Source: Pseudomonadota bacterium (GTDB taxonomy: Bacteria > Pseudomonadota > Gammaproteobacteria > Steroidobacterales > Steroidobacteraceae). From it: a stretch of 64,000 nt of DNA. The notes beneath the pieces are model-generated. The model ran no database searches, was not told the DNA's origin, and saw only the letters and a program-made list of their open reading frames with translations. Location of the stretch: assembly GCA_018241525.1 (NCBI GenBank), contig JAFEDR010000001.1:1-64000 (forward strand), in the 5' to 3' direction. Position 1 is the first letter of the stretch; each line of letters begins with the position of its first letter. A program made the translations under genes and the position numbers. Shown here in pieces: positions 1 to 9,847 of this stretch.

Positions 1-2
1 CG

Positions 3-149
3 GGGACCGAGATGGTCATGCCGGGAGACAACATCAAGATGACGGTGGAGCTGATCAGCCCGATCGCGATGGAGGAAGGCCTGCGCTTCGCCATCCGCGA
101 GGGCGGCAAGACCGTCGGCGCCGGCGTCGTCTCCAAGATCCTGGCGTAA
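3..149 (+). CDS. tuf: Elongation factor Tu, C-terminal end (partial)
   Basis: The last 48 codons of EF-Tu, the GTPase that delivers aminoacyl-tRNA to the ribosome. The reading frame starts at base 3 and ends at TAA 147-149. It shows the conserved domain III end, with MPGDNIKM and [16 protein letters not shown] followed by SKILA. The rest lies before the window. A tuf copy directly before rpsJ is the usual gammaproteobacterial order (rpsL-rpsG-fusA-tufA-rpsJ). Confidence 0.97.
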   Translation, partial: GTEMVMPGDNIKMTVELISPIAMEEGLRFAIREGGKTVGAGVVSKILA

Positions 150-155
150 TCGGAC

Positions 156-184
156 GGCGGGTCGCGTACACTGCGCGGCCCGCC
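156..184 (+). terminator. Hairpin between tuf and rpsJ
   Basis: An 11-bp stem (156-166 with 174-184, one G-U pair) with a 7-base loop, six bases after the tuf stop. No T-run follows, so it may be a weak or Rho-assisted terminator, an attenuator, or an mRNA 3' end stabiliser. Pairing was read by eye. Confidence 0.5.
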
Positions 185-257
185 GGACTTGCATCGGCGA
201 GCTGATCCCTGGCAGATCCTGAACGTTTCTGCCGTTCTTTGACCCAGAGGTCCTGAC

Positions 258-569
258 ATGGCGAACCAGAACATCCGCATCCGGCTGAAGGCCTTCGATC
301 ACCGCCTGATCGACAATTCGGCCCGCGAAATCGTCGAAACCGCGAAGCGCACCGGTGCGACCGTGCGCGGCCCGGTGCCGCTGCCGACCAAGATGGAGCG
401 CTTCACGGTGCTCGTCTCGCCGCACGGCGACAAGGACGCCCGGGACCAGTACGAGATCCGCACCCACAAGCGGCTCATGGACATCCTGAACCCGACCGAC
501 AAGACGGTGGACGCGCTGATGAAGCTCGAGCTGCCGGCGGGCGTGGACGTCCAGATCAAGCTGAATTAA
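258..569 (+). CDS. rpsJ: 30S ribosomal protein S10
   Basis: 103 aa, the normal length for S10, a small-subunit head protein that also acts as NusE in transcription antitermination. It starts at ATG with AGAGG upstream. Typical S10 sequence is visible: [14 protein letters not shown] near the N-terminus and RTHKRLMDI in the middle. In most relatives rpsJ heads the S10 operon and is followed closely by rplC. Here 296 bases with a hairpin and a possible promoter separate them, so rpsJ may be transcribed mainly with tuf. Confidence 0.99.
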   Translation: MANQNIRIRLKAFDHRLIDNSAREIVETAKRTGATVRGPVPLPTKMERFTVLVSPHGDKDARDQYEIRTHKRLMDILNPTDKTVDALMKLELPAGVDVQIKLN

Positions 570-574
570 GGCCG

Positions 575-600
575 GCACCGCGCCCCCAGGGGCGCGGTGC
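575..600 (+). terminator. Strong hairpin just after rpsJ
   Basis: A 10-bp perfect stem (575-584 with 591-600, loop CCCAGG) begins six bases after the rpsJ stop and is followed by TTGC, not a long T-run. It could end or attenuate transcription between rpsJ and rplC. Confidence 0.55.
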
Positions 601-629
601 TTGCATCGACGGATGGAGCCGACTAACAT
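601..629 (+). promoter_or_regulatory. Candidate promoter between rpsJ and rplC
   Basis: TTGCAT (601-606), a 17-base spacer and TAACAT (624-629) give a moderate sigma-70 match placed directly after the post-rpsJ hairpin. If real, the S10 operon from rplC onward has its own promoter and a leader of about 230 bases. Both hexamers are imperfect, so confidence is low. Confidence 0.35.
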
Positions 630-635
630 AGGCGG

Positions 636-865
636 CTCGCTTTGGCCCGCCCTCCCGGGCGCGCCGTCCGAAGGTCGATCCAGACAGCCCGCCGGGGACA
701 TCCCCGGGGCGGCGCGGGGTCGATACCACGGTCCGGTTACCGGGACGGGTTGAAGCGTCAAGGACTTATGGATGCCCCAGCGGCGGTCGACGGTCGCCGG
801 CCGGGGTGGTTGTTGAGGTGTCCGCCGCCAATTGCAGCGGCCGGACGTAACGAGGGAAAGACCCA
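636..865 (+). promoter_or_regulatory. Structured untranslated leader before rplC
   Basis: No convincing gene lies in this gap. It can fold into several GC-rich hairpins: CCGGGG/CCCCGG at 692-707, and a stem at 820-828 with 837-846 (one bulge) that ends shortly before the rplC ribosome binding site (GAGG near 852). S10 operons in gammaproteobacteria are often autoregulated by L4 through a leader, normally ahead of rpsJ. Whether this region does that job is inference. Confidence 0.35.
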
Positions 866-1561
866 ATGAGCCTGAAGCATGGCTTGGGGCTGGTCGGCCG
901 CAAGCGCGGCATGACGCGCGTCTTCACGGACGCGGGCGAGACGGTGCCGGTCACCGTCATCGAAGCGCTGCCCAACCGCGTGACCCAGATCAAGACCGCC
1001 GACGACGACGGCTACCGCGCCGTGCAGGTGTCGTTCGGCAAGCGCCGCGCCTCGCGCGTCACCAAGGCCGTCGCCGGCCACTACGCCAAGGCCAACGTGG
1101 CCCCGGGCGAGGCCCTGGTCGAGTTCCGCCTCGACGGCAACGAAGGCGCGGACCTGAAGTCGGGCGCCGAGCTCAAGGTCGACATGTTTACCGCCGGCCA
1201 GGTCGTCGACGTGACCGGCACGACCATGGGCAAGGGCTACGCCGGCGTCATGAAGCGCCACAACTTCGCCGGCGGCATGGCGACCCACGGCGCCTCGGTC
1301 TCGCACCGCGTGCCGGGCTCGATCGGCCAGCGCCAGACCCCGGGCCGCGTGTTCCAGGGCAAGCGCATGTCCGGCCACATGGGCGTGATGCGCCGCACCA
1401 CCGAGAACCTGAAGGTCGTCGAAGTGGACGCGGAGCGGAACCTGCTGCTGATCCGTGGCGCGGTTCCGGGCACCGAGGGCGGCACCGTCGTCGTCCGTCC
1501 GTCGGTCAAGGTCAAGGGCCAGGCGCGCCGCAAGCGCGTCCAGCCGGCCAAGAAGTCCTGA
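866..1561 (+). CDS. rplC: 50S ribosomal protein L3
   Basis: 231 aa, somewhat longer than the E. coli protein (209 aa). L3 is a primary 23S rRNA binder near the peptidyl-transferase centre. The signature block [13 protein letters not shown] and the later [13 protein letters not shown] and MSGHMG segments are intact. ATG 866 has GAGGGAAAG just upstream. The C-terminus has a basic tail ([17 protein letters not shown]). It is first in the tightly spaced S10 block, with rplD following after 11 bases. Confidence 0.98.
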   Translation: MSLKHGLGLVGRKRGMTRVFTDAGETVPVTVIEALPNRVTQIKTADDDGYRAVQVSFGKRRASRVTKAVAGHYAKANVAPGEALVEFRLDGNEGADLKSGAELKVDMFTAGQVVDVTGTTMGKGYAGVMKRHNFAGGMATHGASVSHRVPGSIGQRQTPGRVFQGKRMSGHMGVMRRTTENLKVVEVDAERNLLLIRGAVPGTEGGTVVVRPSVKVKGQARRKRVQPAKKS

Positions 1562-1572
1562 GGCATCCCCAC

Positions 1573-2187
1573 ATGAAGCTCAAGGTCGTCAACGCCGGGA
1601 CGGGCAGCGCCGAGGTCGAGCTGGCCGACGCCACGTTCGGGCGCGAGTTCAACGAGTCGCTGGTTCACCAGGTCGTGACCGCTTACATGGCGGCCGGCCG
1701 TGCCGGCACCAAGGCGCAGAAGACCCGCGCCGAGGTCCGCGGCGGTGGCCGCAAGCCGCATTCGCAGAAGGGCACCGGCAGCGCCCGCGCGGGCTCGATC
1801 CGCAGCCCGCTGTGGATCGGCGGCGGCAAGACCTTCGCGGCGCGCCCGCGCGACTTCTCGCAGAAGGTCAACCGCAAGATGTACCGCGGTGCGATCAAGG
1901 CGATGCTCTCCGAGCTCGCGCGCACCGAACGCCTGGTCGCGGTGCCGACGCTCGAGATCGACGCGCCGAAGACCAAGCTGCTGGTCGGCCGTCTCAAGGA
2001 CCTGCAGCTCGAGAACGTGCTGATCGTCGTCGAGGCGTTCGAGGAGAAGCTGTTCCTCGCCGCGCGCAACCTGCCGTCGGTCGAGATCCTGACCGCCGCG
2101 CAGCTCGACCCCGTCAGCCTCGCGCGCCACGACAAGGTCCTCGTGACCGTCGGCGCGCTCAAGATGATCGAGGAGCGCCTGGCATGA
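1573..2187 (+). CDS. rplD: 50S ribosomal protein L4
   Basis: 204 aa, normal for L4. The start is set at ATG 1573 (MKLKVVNAG), because the longer open frame upstream only reads through rplC. The extended loop of L4 is recognisable ([20 protein letters not shown], then [10 protein letters not shown]). In gammaproteobacteria L4 can repress its own operon by binding the leader RNA. The stop overlaps the rplW start (ATGA), implying translational coupling. Confidence 0.98.
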   Translation: MKLKVVNAGTGSAEVELADATFGREFNESLVHQVVTAYMAAGRAGTKAQKTRAEVRGGGRKPHSQKGTGSARAGSIRSPLWIGGGKTFAARPRDFSQKVNRKMYRGAIKAMLSELARTERLVAVPTLEIDAPKTKLLVGRLKDLQLENVLIVVEAFEEKLFLAARNLPSVEILTAAQLDPVSLARHDKVLVTVGALKMIEERLA

Positions 2188-2516
2188 GCGCCGACACCGC
2201 CAAGACCGCCCCCAAGCCGAGCGAGCGGCTGATCAACCTGCTGCTCGCGCCGCACGTCTCCGAAAAGGCGGCGCGCGCCGGCGAGAAGCACAACCAGTAC
2301 GTGTTCCGCGTGCGCGGCGACGCGACCAAGCCCGAGATCGCCAAGGCCGTCGAGCTGATGTTCTCGGTCGAGGTCGAGGGCGTGCAGGTCGTGAACGTCG
2401 GCGGCAAGAAGAAGCGCTTTGGCTCGACCTTCGGCCGGCGCTCCGACTGGAAGAAGGCGTACGTCAGCCTCAAGTCGGGCCAGACCATCGATCTGACCGG
2501 CGCGGCGAAGGCCTGA
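2184..2516 (+). CDS. rplW: 50S ribosomal protein L23
   Basis: 110 aa, slightly longer than usual (about 100) because of a short polar N-terminus ([14 protein letters not shown]). L23 lies at the polypeptide exit and docks trigger factor and SRP. The core shows [10 protein letters not shown], the [13 protein letters not shown] segment and [11 protein letters not shown]. The start ATG overlaps the rplD stop by four bases. Confidence 0.97.
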   Translation: MSADTAKTAPKPSERLINLLLAPHVSEKAARAGEKHNQYVFRVRGDATKPEIAKAVELMFSVEVEGVQVVNVGGKKKRFGSTFGRRSDWKKAYVSLKSGQTIDLTGAAKA

Positions 2517-2545
2517 GCGGCCGAGCGAACGAAAGGGCAAGAGCC

Positions 2546-3370
<825 letters not shown>

Positions 3371-3385
3371 TCCGAGGGTCCCAAC

Positions 3386-3664
3386 GTGCCACGTTCACTG
3401 AAGAAAGGTCCGTTCGTCGATCTGCCGCTCGCCAAGAAGGTGTCGGTGGCCTCCGCCAAGAACGACCGCCGGCCGATCAAGACCTGGTCGCGCCGCTCGA
3501 TGGTCACGCCGGACATGGTCGGCCTGACGATCGCCGTGCACAACGGCCGCAACCACGTGCCGGTGCTGATGACCGAGAACATGGTCGGGCACAAGCTCGG
3601 CGAATTCGCCCCGACGCGCACCTTCAAGGCGCACGGCGGCGACCGCAAGGCGACGACGGAGTAA
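3386..3664 (+). CDS. rpsS: 30S ribosomal protein S19
   Basis: 92 aa, normal. It begins with GTG ([11 protein letters not shown] follows), preceded by GAGGG. S19 sits in the 30S head near the A site. The conserved [11 protein letters not shown] and [13 protein letters not shown] blocks are clear. rplV starts four bases after the stop. Confidence 0.98.
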   Translation: MPRSLKKGPFVDLPLAKKVSVASAKNDRRPIKTWSRRSMVTPDMVGLTIAVHNGRNHVPVLMTENMVGHKLGEFAPTRTFKAHGGDRKATTE

Positions 3665-3668
3665 GGCC

Positions 3669-4007
3669 ATGCAGACCTTTGCCAGACTGCGCCACGCGCG
3701 CATCTCCCCGCAGAAGTGCCGCCTGGTGGCGGACGTCGTGCGCGGCAAGCCCGTCGGTCAGGCGCTCGCGATCCTGAAGTTCATGCCGAAGAAGGGCGCG
3801 GAGCACGTCCGCAAGGTGCTCGAGTCGGCGATCGCCAACGCCGAGCACAACCACAACGCCGACATCGACGAGCTGAAGGTGTCGCGCATCGAGATCGACA
3901 CGGCGCCGACGCTGAAGCGCTTCCACGCGCGCGCCAAGGGCCGCGGGGCGCGCATCGTCAAGCGCAACAGCCACATCACCGTTTACGTCGCGGATGCGGC
4001 CAAGTAG
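3669..4007 (+). CDS. rplV: 50S ribosomal protein L22
   Basis: 112 aa, normal for L22, whose long beta-hairpin lines the peptide exit tunnel. The block [18 protein letters not shown] and the hairpin region [20 protein letters not shown] are intact. It lies in the S10 operon, four bases after rpsS. Confidence 0.98.
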   Translation: MQTFARLRHARISPQKCRLVADVVRGKPVGQALAILKFMPKKGAEHVRKVLESAIANAEHNHNADIDELKVSRIEIDTAPTLKRFHARAKGRGARIVKRNSHITVYVADAAK

Positions 4008-4023
4008 GCCGGAGAACTGACAC

Positions 4024-4737
4024 ATGGGCCAGAAAGTACATCCGACCGGCATTCGCCTTGGCATCACGCGGGACTGGACCTCGAAGTGGTACGCCCACTC
4101 GAAGAATTTCCCGGGCCTCGTGCACACCGACTTCGAGGTGCGCGAGTTCCTGAAGAAGCGCCTGGCCGAGGCCTCGGTCAGCCGCATCCACATCGAGCGC
4201 GCCGCGCGCCGCGTCAACATCACGATCCACACCGCGCGCCCCGGCATCGTGATCGGCAAGAAGGGTGAGGACATCGAGAAGGTGCGCGCCGAGGTGGCCC
4301 GCCGGATGCGCCTGCCGGTGCAGGACGTGCGCCTCAACATCGCCGAGATCCGCAAGCCGGAACTCGACGCGCAGCTGGTCGCCGAGGGCATCGCCCAGCA
4401 GATCGAGAAGCGCGTGATGTTCCGCCGCGCGATGAAGCGCGCGGTGACGAACACGATGCGCAGCGGCGCGCTCGGCATCAAGGTGCGCGCCTCGGGCCGC
4501 CTGAATGGCGCCGAGATCGCGCGCACCGAGTGGAGCCGCGAGGGCCGCATCCCGCTGCACACCTTCCGCGCCGATATCGACTACGGCTTCGCCGAGGCGC
4601 GCACGACCTACGGCGTGATCGGCGTCAAGGTCTGGATCTTCAAGGGCGAGGTGTTCGACAAGGCGACGCTCGAGGCCGAGGCCGCCGACGCGGCCGCAGC
4701 CGCCGCCCCGCAGCCTGAGCCCGCCCCGGCGGCCTGA
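4024..4737 (+). CDS. rpsC: 30S ribosomal protein S3
   Basis: 237 aa. S3 lines the mRNA entry tunnel and carries a KH domain, seen here as [18 protein letters not shown]. The N-terminus [12 protein letters not shown] is typical. The last 20 or so residues are a low-complexity Ala/Glu/Pro tail ([19 protein letters not shown]), a lineage-specific extension also seen in this window on L17. Confidence 0.98.
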   Translation: MGQKVHPTGIRLGITRDWTSKWYAHSKNFPGLVHTDFEVREFLKKRLAEASVSRIHIERAARRVNITIHTARPGIVIGKKGEDIEKVRAEVARRMRLPVQDVRLNIAEIRKPELDAQLVAEGIAQQIEKRVMFRRAMKRAVTNTMRSGALGIKVRASGRLNGAEIARTEWSREGRIPLHTFRADIDYGFAEARTTYGVIGVKVWIFKGEVFDKATLEAEAADAAAAAAPQPEPAPAA

Positions 4738-4760
4738 CGCCGCGAACCGGAATCACGACC

Positions 4761-5174
4761 ATGATGCAGCCAAAGCGAACCAAGTATCGCAAGCAGTTCA
4801 AGGGCTCGAACTCGGGCGCCGCGCACCGCGGCAGCTCGGTCGCCTTCGGCGAGTACGCGCTGAAGGCCACCGACCGCGGCCGCATGACGGCCCGCGAGAT
4901 CGAGGCCGCGCGTCGCGCCATGACCCGCTACGTCAAGCGCGGCGGCCAGATTTGGATCCGCGTCTTCCCCGACATCCCGGTGTCGGCGAAGCCGCTCGAG
5001 GTCCGCATGGGCAGCGGTAAGGGCAACGTCGAGTACTGGGTCGCGCGCGTGCTGCCCGGCAAGGTGCTGTTCGAGATGGAGGGCATCAGCGAGGCGGATG
5101 CCCGCGAAGCCTTCCGGCTGGCGGCGTCCAAGCTGTCGCTGCCGACGGTGTTCGTGAAGCGCCAGGTGCGCTGA
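4761..5174 (+). CDS. rplP: 50S ribosomal protein L16
   Basis: 137 aa, normal for L16, which helps position tRNA in the A site. The N-terminus reads [15 protein letters not shown]. By comparison with the usual MLQPKRTK the first of the two ATGs (4761) is the likely start. The Arg residue hydroxylated by YcfD/RoxA in E. coli lies in a conserved [15 protein letters not shown] segment, whose equivalent is present here. Confidence 0.98.
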   Translation: MMQPKRTKYRKQFKGSNSGAAHRGSSVAFGEYALKATDRGRMTAREIEAARRAMTRYVKRGGQIWIRVFPDIPVSAKPLEVRMGSGKGNVEYWVARVLPGKVLFEMEGISEADAREAFRLAASKLSLPTVFVKRQVR

Positions 5175-5196
5175 GCCGGATGCACGAGGAACGGTC

Positions 5197-5397
5197 ATGA
5201 ATTTCAAGGATTTGGTGAAGCGGACGCCGGCCGAGCTGCAGGATGAACTCCTGAAGCTGCGGCGCGAGCAGTTCAACCTCAGGATGGCGGCGGCCGCGGG
5301 CCAGCCTGCCAAGCCCGACCAGTTCGGCAAGGTCAAGAAGAGCATCGCGCGTCTGAAGACGGCGCTCAGCCAGCAGCGTCTCGGAGGTAAGGTCTGA
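5197..5397 (+). CDS. rpmC: 50S ribosomal protein L29
   Basis: 66 aa, normal for the two-helix protein L29 near the exit tunnel. The conserved [13 protein letters not shown] helix is clear, followed by [21 protein letters not shown] precedes the ATG. The stop TGA overlaps the rpsQ start (TGATG). Confidence 0.97.
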   Translation: MNFKDLVKRTPAELQDELLKLRREQFNLRMAAAAGQPAKPDQFGKVKKSIARLKTALSQQRLGGKV

Positions 5398-5681
5398 TGT
5401 CCGCGGAAATCACCACCGGCACGCCGGCCGCCAAGGCCGAGCACACGCTCACCGGCCGCGTCGTCAGCACCAAGATGGACAAGACCATCTCGGTCGCGAT
5501 CGAGCGCCTCGTCAAGCACGCGGACTACAGCAAGTACGTGCGCCGCACGACCAAGCTGCTCGCGCACGACGAGAAGAACGAGTGCAAGGAAGGCGACACG
5601 GTCGCGATCGCGCCGTGCCGTCCGCTGTCGCGCCGCAAGAGCTGGACTCTCGTGCGCATCGTCGAGCGCGTCGCGCGCTGA
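5397..5681 (+). CDS. rpsQ: 30S ribosomal protein S17
   Basis: 94 aa, a little longer than usual owing to a 15-residue polar N-terminus ([15 protein letters not shown]). The OB-fold core is recognisable: [18 protein letters not shown] and then [17 protein letters not shown]. Its start overlaps the rpmC stop by one base. Confidence 0.97.
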   Translation: MSAEITTGTPAAKAEHTLTGRVVSTKMDKTISVAIERLVKHADYSKYVRRTTKLLAHDEKNECKEGDTVAIAPCRPLSRRKSWTLVRIVERVAR

Positions 5682-5697
5682 ACCCGGGGACATCGAC

Positions 5698-6066
5698 ATG
5701 ATCCAGATGCGAACCCTGCTCGCAGCGGCCGACAACAGCGGCGCCCGCAGCCTGATGTGCATCAAGGTGCTCGGCGGCTCGAAGCGCCGCTACGCGAGCG
5801 TCGGCGACGTCATCAAGGTGAGCGTCAAGGACGCGATCCCGCGCGGCAAGGTCAAGAAGGGCGAGGTCTACGACGCGGTCGTCGTCCGCACGCGCCACGG
5901 CGTGCGCCGGGCAGACGGCTCGCTGATCCGCTTCGACGGCAATGCCGCCGTGCTGCTGACGAACAAGCTCGAGCCGATCGGCACCCGCATTTTCGGGCCC
6001 GTGACCCGCGAGCTGCGCACGGCCCAGTTCATGAAGATCATCTCCCTGGCGCCCGAGGTCCTCTGA
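5698..6066 (+). CDS. rplN: 50S ribosomal protein L14
   Basis: 122 aa, the family length. L14 lies on the 30S-facing surface and binds the silencing factor RsfS, whose gene is also in this window (50369). It starts [17 protein letters not shown], and the [13 protein letters not shown] and [10 protein letters not shown] ends are typical. Confidence 0.99.
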   Translation: MIQMRTLLAAADNSGARSLMCIKVLGGSKRRYASVGDVIKVSVKDAIPRGKVKKGEVYDAVVVRTRHGVRRADGSLIRFDGNAAVLLTNKLEPIGTRIFGPVTRELRTAQFMKIISLAPEVL

Positions 6067-6097
6067 GGACGCTCGGCACCGGGACGGGGACAGGAAC

Positions 6098-6415
6098 ATG
6101 CAGCGAATTCGCAAGGGCGACCAGGTCATCGTGACCACCGGTCGCGACAAGGGACGGCAGGGCACCGTGATCCGCGTGCTCGAGGACGACACCGTCGTCG
6201 TCGAGAACGTCAACATGGTGAAGAAGCACCAGAAGCCGAACCCGCAGCAGAACGTGCCGGGCGGGATCGTGCAGAAGGAAGCGCCGATCCACGTGTCGAA
6301 CGTCATGCTCTTCAACCCGGCGACGAAGAAGGGCGACCGCGTCGGCTTCAAGAAGCTCGACGGCGGCCGCAAGGTTCGCGTCTTCAAGTCGAACGGCGAG
6401 GTCGTCGACGCCTGA
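6098..6415 (+). CDS. rplX: 50S ribosomal protein L24
   Basis: 105 aa. L24 initiates 50S assembly. The KOW motif is visible near the N-terminus ([19 protein letters not shown]), followed by [22 protein letters not shown] lies ahead of the ATG. Confidence 0.98.
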   Translation: MQRIRKGDQVIVTTGRDKGRQGTVIRVLEDDTVVVENVNMVKKHQKPNPQQNVPGGIVQKEAPIHVSNVMLFNPATKKGDRVGFKKLDGGRKVRVFKSNGEVVDA

Positions 6416-6452
6416 GCGTCGGGCGTCGCGCAACGGGACACAGGACACGGTC

Positions 6453-6992
6453 ATGACCAGGCTCCAGAAGCACTACCAGTCAGTCGTCGTGCCGCAGCTC
6501 ATGAAGGAGCTCGGCCTCAACAACCGGATGCAGGTTCCGCGGATCGAGAAGATCACGGTGAACATGGGCGTCGGCGAGGCGGTGGCTGACAAGAAGCTGA
6601 TCGACAATGCGGTCGGCGACCTCGTGAAGATCACCGGCCAGAAGCCGCTGGTCTGCAAGTCGCGCAAGTCGATCGCGACCTTCAAGCTGCGCGCCGGTCT
6701 CGCCATCGGCGCCAAGGTCACGCTGCGCGGCGCGCGCATGTACGAGTTCCTTGACCGCCTGATCAGCATCGCGATGCCGCGCATCCGCGACTTCCGCGGC
6801 GTGTCGGCGCGCTCGTTCGACGGCCGTGGCAACTACAACTTCGGCGTCAAGGAACAGATCATCTTCCCCGAGATCCAGTACGACCAGGTCGACAAGGTCC
6901 GGGGCATGGACATCACGATCACGACGACGGCGATGGACGACAAGGCGGGCAAGGCTCTGCTCACCGCCTTCAACTTCCCCTTCCGCAAGTAA
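6453..6992 (+). CDS. rplE: 50S ribosomal protein L5
   Basis: 179 aa, normal. L5 contacts 5S rRNA and the P-site tRNA. Typical segments are [30 protein letters not shown] and the C-terminal [18 protein letters not shown]. It sits between rplX and rpsN in the spc block. Confidence 0.99.
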   Translation: MTRLQKHYQSVVVPQLMKELGLNNRMQVPRIEKITVNMGVGEAVADKKLIDNAVGDLVKITGQKPLVCKSRKSIATFKLRAGLAIGAKVTLRGARMYEFLDRLISIAMPRIRDFRGVSARSFDGRGNYNFGVKEQIIFPEIQYDQVDKVRGMDITITTTAMDDKAGKALLTAFNFPFRK

Positions 6993-7021
6993 GCCGCAGG
7001 CAGTTCGCAAAGGTACCGGCA

Positions 7022-7327
7022 ATGGCCAAGACCAACATGCTCGAGCGCGAGAAGCGCCGCGAGGCACTCGCCAAGAAGTACGCGCAGAAGCGCGCGAAGC
7101 TCCGGGAGATCATCCGTGATCCCAAGAGCTCGCACGAGCAGCGCGACGCGGCGCAGGCGACCCTGCAGAAGCTGCCGCGCGACTCGAACCCGAACCGTCA
7201 GCGCAACCGCTGCTCGGTGACCGGTCGCTCGCGCGGCGTTTACCGGAAGTTCGGACTCGCGCGCACCAAGCTGCGCGAGGCCACGATGCGGGGCGAGATC
7301 CCCGGTCTCAGCAAGGCGAGCTGGTGA
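7022..7327 (+). CDS. rpsN: 30S ribosomal protein S14 (long, zinc-free form)
   Basis: 101 aa, the long form without a zinc ribbon: only one cysteine ([11 protein letters not shown]) is present in place of the CxxC pairs of the short form. S14 lies in the 30S head. This paralog type does not depend on zinc, whereas the L36 gene in this window is the zinc-binding type. Confidence 0.98.
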   Translation: MAKTNMLEREKRREALAKKYAQKRAKLREIIRDPKSSHEQRDAAQATLQKLPRDSNPNRQRNRCSVTGRSRGVYRKFGLARTKLREATMRGEIPGLSKASW

Positions 7328-7337
7328 GGGCGCGGCG

Positions 7338-7733
7338 ATGAGCATGACCGACCCGATTTCGGACTTCATCACGCGCATCCGCAACGGCCAGGCGGCGCGC
7401 AAGACGGAGATCAGCTGCGGCAGCTCCAAGCTGAAGGTGGCGCTCGCGACCGTGCTGCGGGACGAGGGCTACATCGGCGGCTTCGCGACGCACGCCGACG
7501 GCGGCAAGACGACGCTGACCGTGCAGCTCAAGTACCACGAGGGCCGGCCAGTCATCGAGCGCATCGAACGCGTCAGCCGCCCGGGGCTGCGCTCGTACCG
7601 CGGCAAGAGCGCGCTGCCGAAGGTGCTCGGCGGCCTCGGCGTCGCCATCGTTTCGACCTCGCAGGGCGTGATGACCGACCGTCAGGCGCGCCGCGTCGGC
7701 CAGGGCGGCGAAGTCCTGTGCGTGGTTTCGTAG
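7338..7733 (+). CDS. rpsH: 30S ribosomal protein S8
   Basis: 131 aa, normal for S8, the translational repressor of the spc operon in E. coli. The start [18 protein letters not shown] matches E. coli S8, so ATG 7338 is preferred over ATG 7344. The C-terminal half carries [20 protein letters not shown]. Confidence 0.98.
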   Translation: MSMTDPISDFITRIRNGQAARKTEISCGSSKLKVALATVLRDEGYIGGFATHADGGKTTLTVQLKYHEGRPVIERIERVSRPGLRSYRGKSALPKVLGGLGVAIVSTSQGVMTDRQARRVGQGGEVLCVVS

Positions 7734-7743
7734 AGGATTGACC

Positions 7744-8271
7744 ATGTCCAGAGTTGCCAAGAAGCCCGTCGCGCTGCCGCAAGGCGTGACCGCGACGGTG
7801 GATGCGAAGGCCGTGACGCTGAAGGGCGCCAAGGGCTCGCTGACGCTCGCGCTGGTCGCGGGCGTGTCCGTCGCGCAGGACAAGCAGACGCTGACCGTGC
7901 AGGCCGGCGCGGCCGGGCTCGACCCGGTCGCCGGCGCGACGCGCGCGCACCTCGCCAACATGGTGCAGGGCGTCAGCAAGGGCTACGAGCGCAAGCTCGA
8001 GCTGGTCGGCGTCGGCTACCGCGCGGCGGTGCAGGGCAAGGCGCTGAACCTGACCCTCGGGTTCTCGCACCCGGTCGTGTTCGCGGTGCCGGAAGGCATC
8101 ACGATCGAGACGCCGAGCCAGACCGAGATCATCGTCAAGGGCATGGACCGCCAGAAGGTGGGCCAGGTCGCTGCCGAGATCCGCGGCTTCCGTCCGCCGG
8201 AGCCGTACAAGGGCAAGGGCGTCCGCTACGCGGGCGAGAAGATCGAGCTCAAGGAAGCCAAGAAGAAGTAG
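7744..8271 (+). CDS. rplF: 50S ribosomal protein L6
   Basis: 175 aa, normal. The start is placed at ATG 7744 (MSRVAKKPV, the family N-terminus), with AGAGG at 7732-7736. A TTG six bases upstream is in frame but less likely. L6 lies near the factor-binding site of the 50S. The signature [14 protein letters not shown] is present near the end. Confidence 0.98.
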   Translation: MSRVAKKPVALPQGVTATVDAKAVTLKGAKGSLTLALVAGVSVAQDKQTLTVQAGAAGLDPVAGATRAHLANMVQGVSKGYERKLELVGVGYRAAVQGKALNLTLGFSHPVVFAVPEGITIETPSQTEIIVKGMDRQKVGQVAAEIRGFRPPEPYKGKGVRYAGEKIELKEAKKK

Positions 8272-8277
8272 GCAGCC

Positions 8278-8643
8278 ATGAAGAAGATCATCGACAAGAA
8301 AACCGCGCGCCTGCGGCGCGCTGCCCGGACCCGGGCCAAGATCCGCGAGCTGCGCGTCGCGCGCCTGACCGTGCATCGCACGCCGCGGCACATGTACGCG
8401 CAGATCATCGACGCCGAGGGCGGCAAGGTGCTGGCCAGTGCCTCGACGGTGCAGGACACCGTCACGGGCGAGCTGAAGGGCACCGGCAACGTGGCGGCGG
8501 CGGTGGCGGTCGGCAAGGCGATCGCGGAGCGCGCCAAGGCGCTCGGCATCACCAACGTCGCCTTCGACCGGGCGGGCTTCCTCTACCACGGCCGCGTCAA
8601 GGCGCTGGCCGACGCCGCCCGCGAGGGCGGGCTCGTTTTCTAA
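8278..8643 (+). CDS. rplR: 50S ribosomal protein L18
   Basis: 121 aa, normal. L18 joins L5 in binding 5S rRNA. Its basic N-terminus ([18 protein letters not shown]), the [13 protein letters not shown] segment and the end [24 protein letters not shown] are typical. Confidence 0.98.
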   Translation: MKKIIDKKTARLRRAARTRAKIRELRVARLTVHRTPRHMYAQIIDAEGGKVLASASTVQDTVTGELKGTGNVAAAVAVGKAIAERAKALGITNVAFDRAGFLYHGRVKALADAAREGGLVF

Positions 8644-8670
8644 GCACGAATTTGCAGGCAGGGATCAACC

Positions 8671-9177
8671 ATGGCGAGACCCGATAAGACGGCCAGCGGC
8701 GACGACCTGATCGAGAAGCTGGTGGCGGTCAACCGCACGGCGAAGGTCGTCAAGGGCGGCCGGCAGTTCGGCTTCACCGCGCTGACGGTCGTCGGCGACG
8801 GCGCCGGCCGCGTCGGCTTCGGCTACGGCAAGGCGCGCGAGGTGCCGACGGCGATCGCGAAGGCGATGCAGCAGGCTCGCAAGAACATGCTGACGGTGGC
8901 ACTGCGCGAGGACTCGATCCACTACGCGGTCAAGGGCGCCCACGGCACGACGCGCGTCTACATGCAGCCGGCCTCCGGCGGTACCGGCGTGATCGCCGGC
9001 GGCGGCATGCGCGCGGTGTTCGAGTGCGCCGGGGTGCGCAACGTGCTCGCCAAGAGCTACGGCTCGCGCAACCCGATCAACGTCGTGCGCGCGACCTTCA
9101 ACGCGCTGTCGCGCATCGCCTCGCCGGACTCGATCGCGGCCAAGCGCGGCAAGACGGTCGAGGAGATCCTGGCCTGA
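8671..9177 (+). CDS. rpsE: 30S ribosomal protein S5
   Basis: 168 aa, normal for S5, involved in decoding accuracy and mRNA unwinding at entry. The RNA-binding block [19 protein letters not shown] and [17 protein letters not shown] are intact. So is the C-terminal core ([18 protein letters not shown]). Confidence 0.99.
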   Translation: MARPDKTASGDDLIEKLVAVNRTAKVVKGGRQFGFTALTVVGDGAGRVGFGYGKAREVPTAIAKAMQQARKNMLTVALREDSIHYAVKGAHGTTRVYMQPASGGTGVIAGGGMRAVFECAGVRNVLAKSYGSRNPINVVRATFNALSRIASPDSIAAKRGKTVEEILA

Positions 9178-9206
9178 GGCCGGGAACGGAATCCGAGGAA
9201 CGGACC

Positions 9207-9389
9207 ATGAGCGGCAAGATCAAAGTCACGCAGAAGCGCAGCACGGCCGGCCAGCTGAAGAACATCCAGGCCTCGGTCCGCGGGCTCGGCCTGCGCCGCA
9301 TCGGCCACTCGGTGGTGGTGCTCGACACCGCGCCGATCCGCGGGATGATCAACACGGCCTCGCACCTGCTGGCCGTCGAGAAGGCCTGA
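9207..9389 (+). CDS. rpmD: 50S ribosomal protein L30
   Basis: 60 aa, normal. The start is ATG 9207, preceded by GAGGAACGG. The longer frame upstream only reads through rpsE. Sequence [15 protein letters not shown], then [21 protein letters not shown], is typical of the short bacterial L30. Confidence 0.97.
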   Translation: MSGKIKVTQKRSTAGQLKNIQASVRGLGLRRIGHSVVVLDTAPIRGMINTASHLLAVEKA

Positions 9390-9402
9390 GGACGAAAGCG
9401 TC

Positions 9403-9843
9403 ATGAAACTGAACACGATGGGCCCCGCCGAGGGCAGCAAGAAGCCGCGACTGCGCGTCGGTCGCGGCGCATCCGCGGGCCAGGGCAAGACCTGCGGCCG
9501 CGGCGTCAAGGGCCAGCGCGCGCGCAAGGGCGGCTACCACAAGGTCGGCTTCGAGGGCGGCCAGATGCCGCTGCAGCGGCGCTTGCCGAAGATGGGCTTC
9601 CGCTCCCACGTCAAGCCGACCCGCGGCGAGGTGACGCTCGAGACTCTGGCGAAGGTCGCCGCCAAGAACGGCGGCGCGGTCGACCTCGCGGCCCTCAAGG
9701 CGGCGAGTGCGGTGCCGGCGACGATCGAGAAGGTAAAGGTGATCCTGTCGGGCGCCGTCACGGCGGCCATCGTGGTCCGCGGTCTCGCGGCCACCAAGGG
9801 CGCGCGCGCGGCCATCGAGGCCGCCGGCGGCCGGATCGAGTAA
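9403..9843 (+). CDS. rplO: 50S ribosomal protein L15
   Basis: 146 aa, normal. The glycine-rich N-terminal arm ([20 protein letters not shown]) and [15 protein letters not shown] are characteristic. L15 is a late 50S assembly protein. secY begins four bases after the stop. Confidence 0.98.
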   Translation: MKLNTMGPAEGSKKPRLRVGRGASAGQGKTCGRGVKGQRARKGGYHKVGFEGGQMPLQRRLPKMGFRSHVKPTRGEVTLETLAKVAAKNGGAVDLAALKAASAVPATIEKVKVILSGAVTAAIVVRGLAATKGARAAIEAAGGRIE

Positions 9844-9847
9844 CGCA

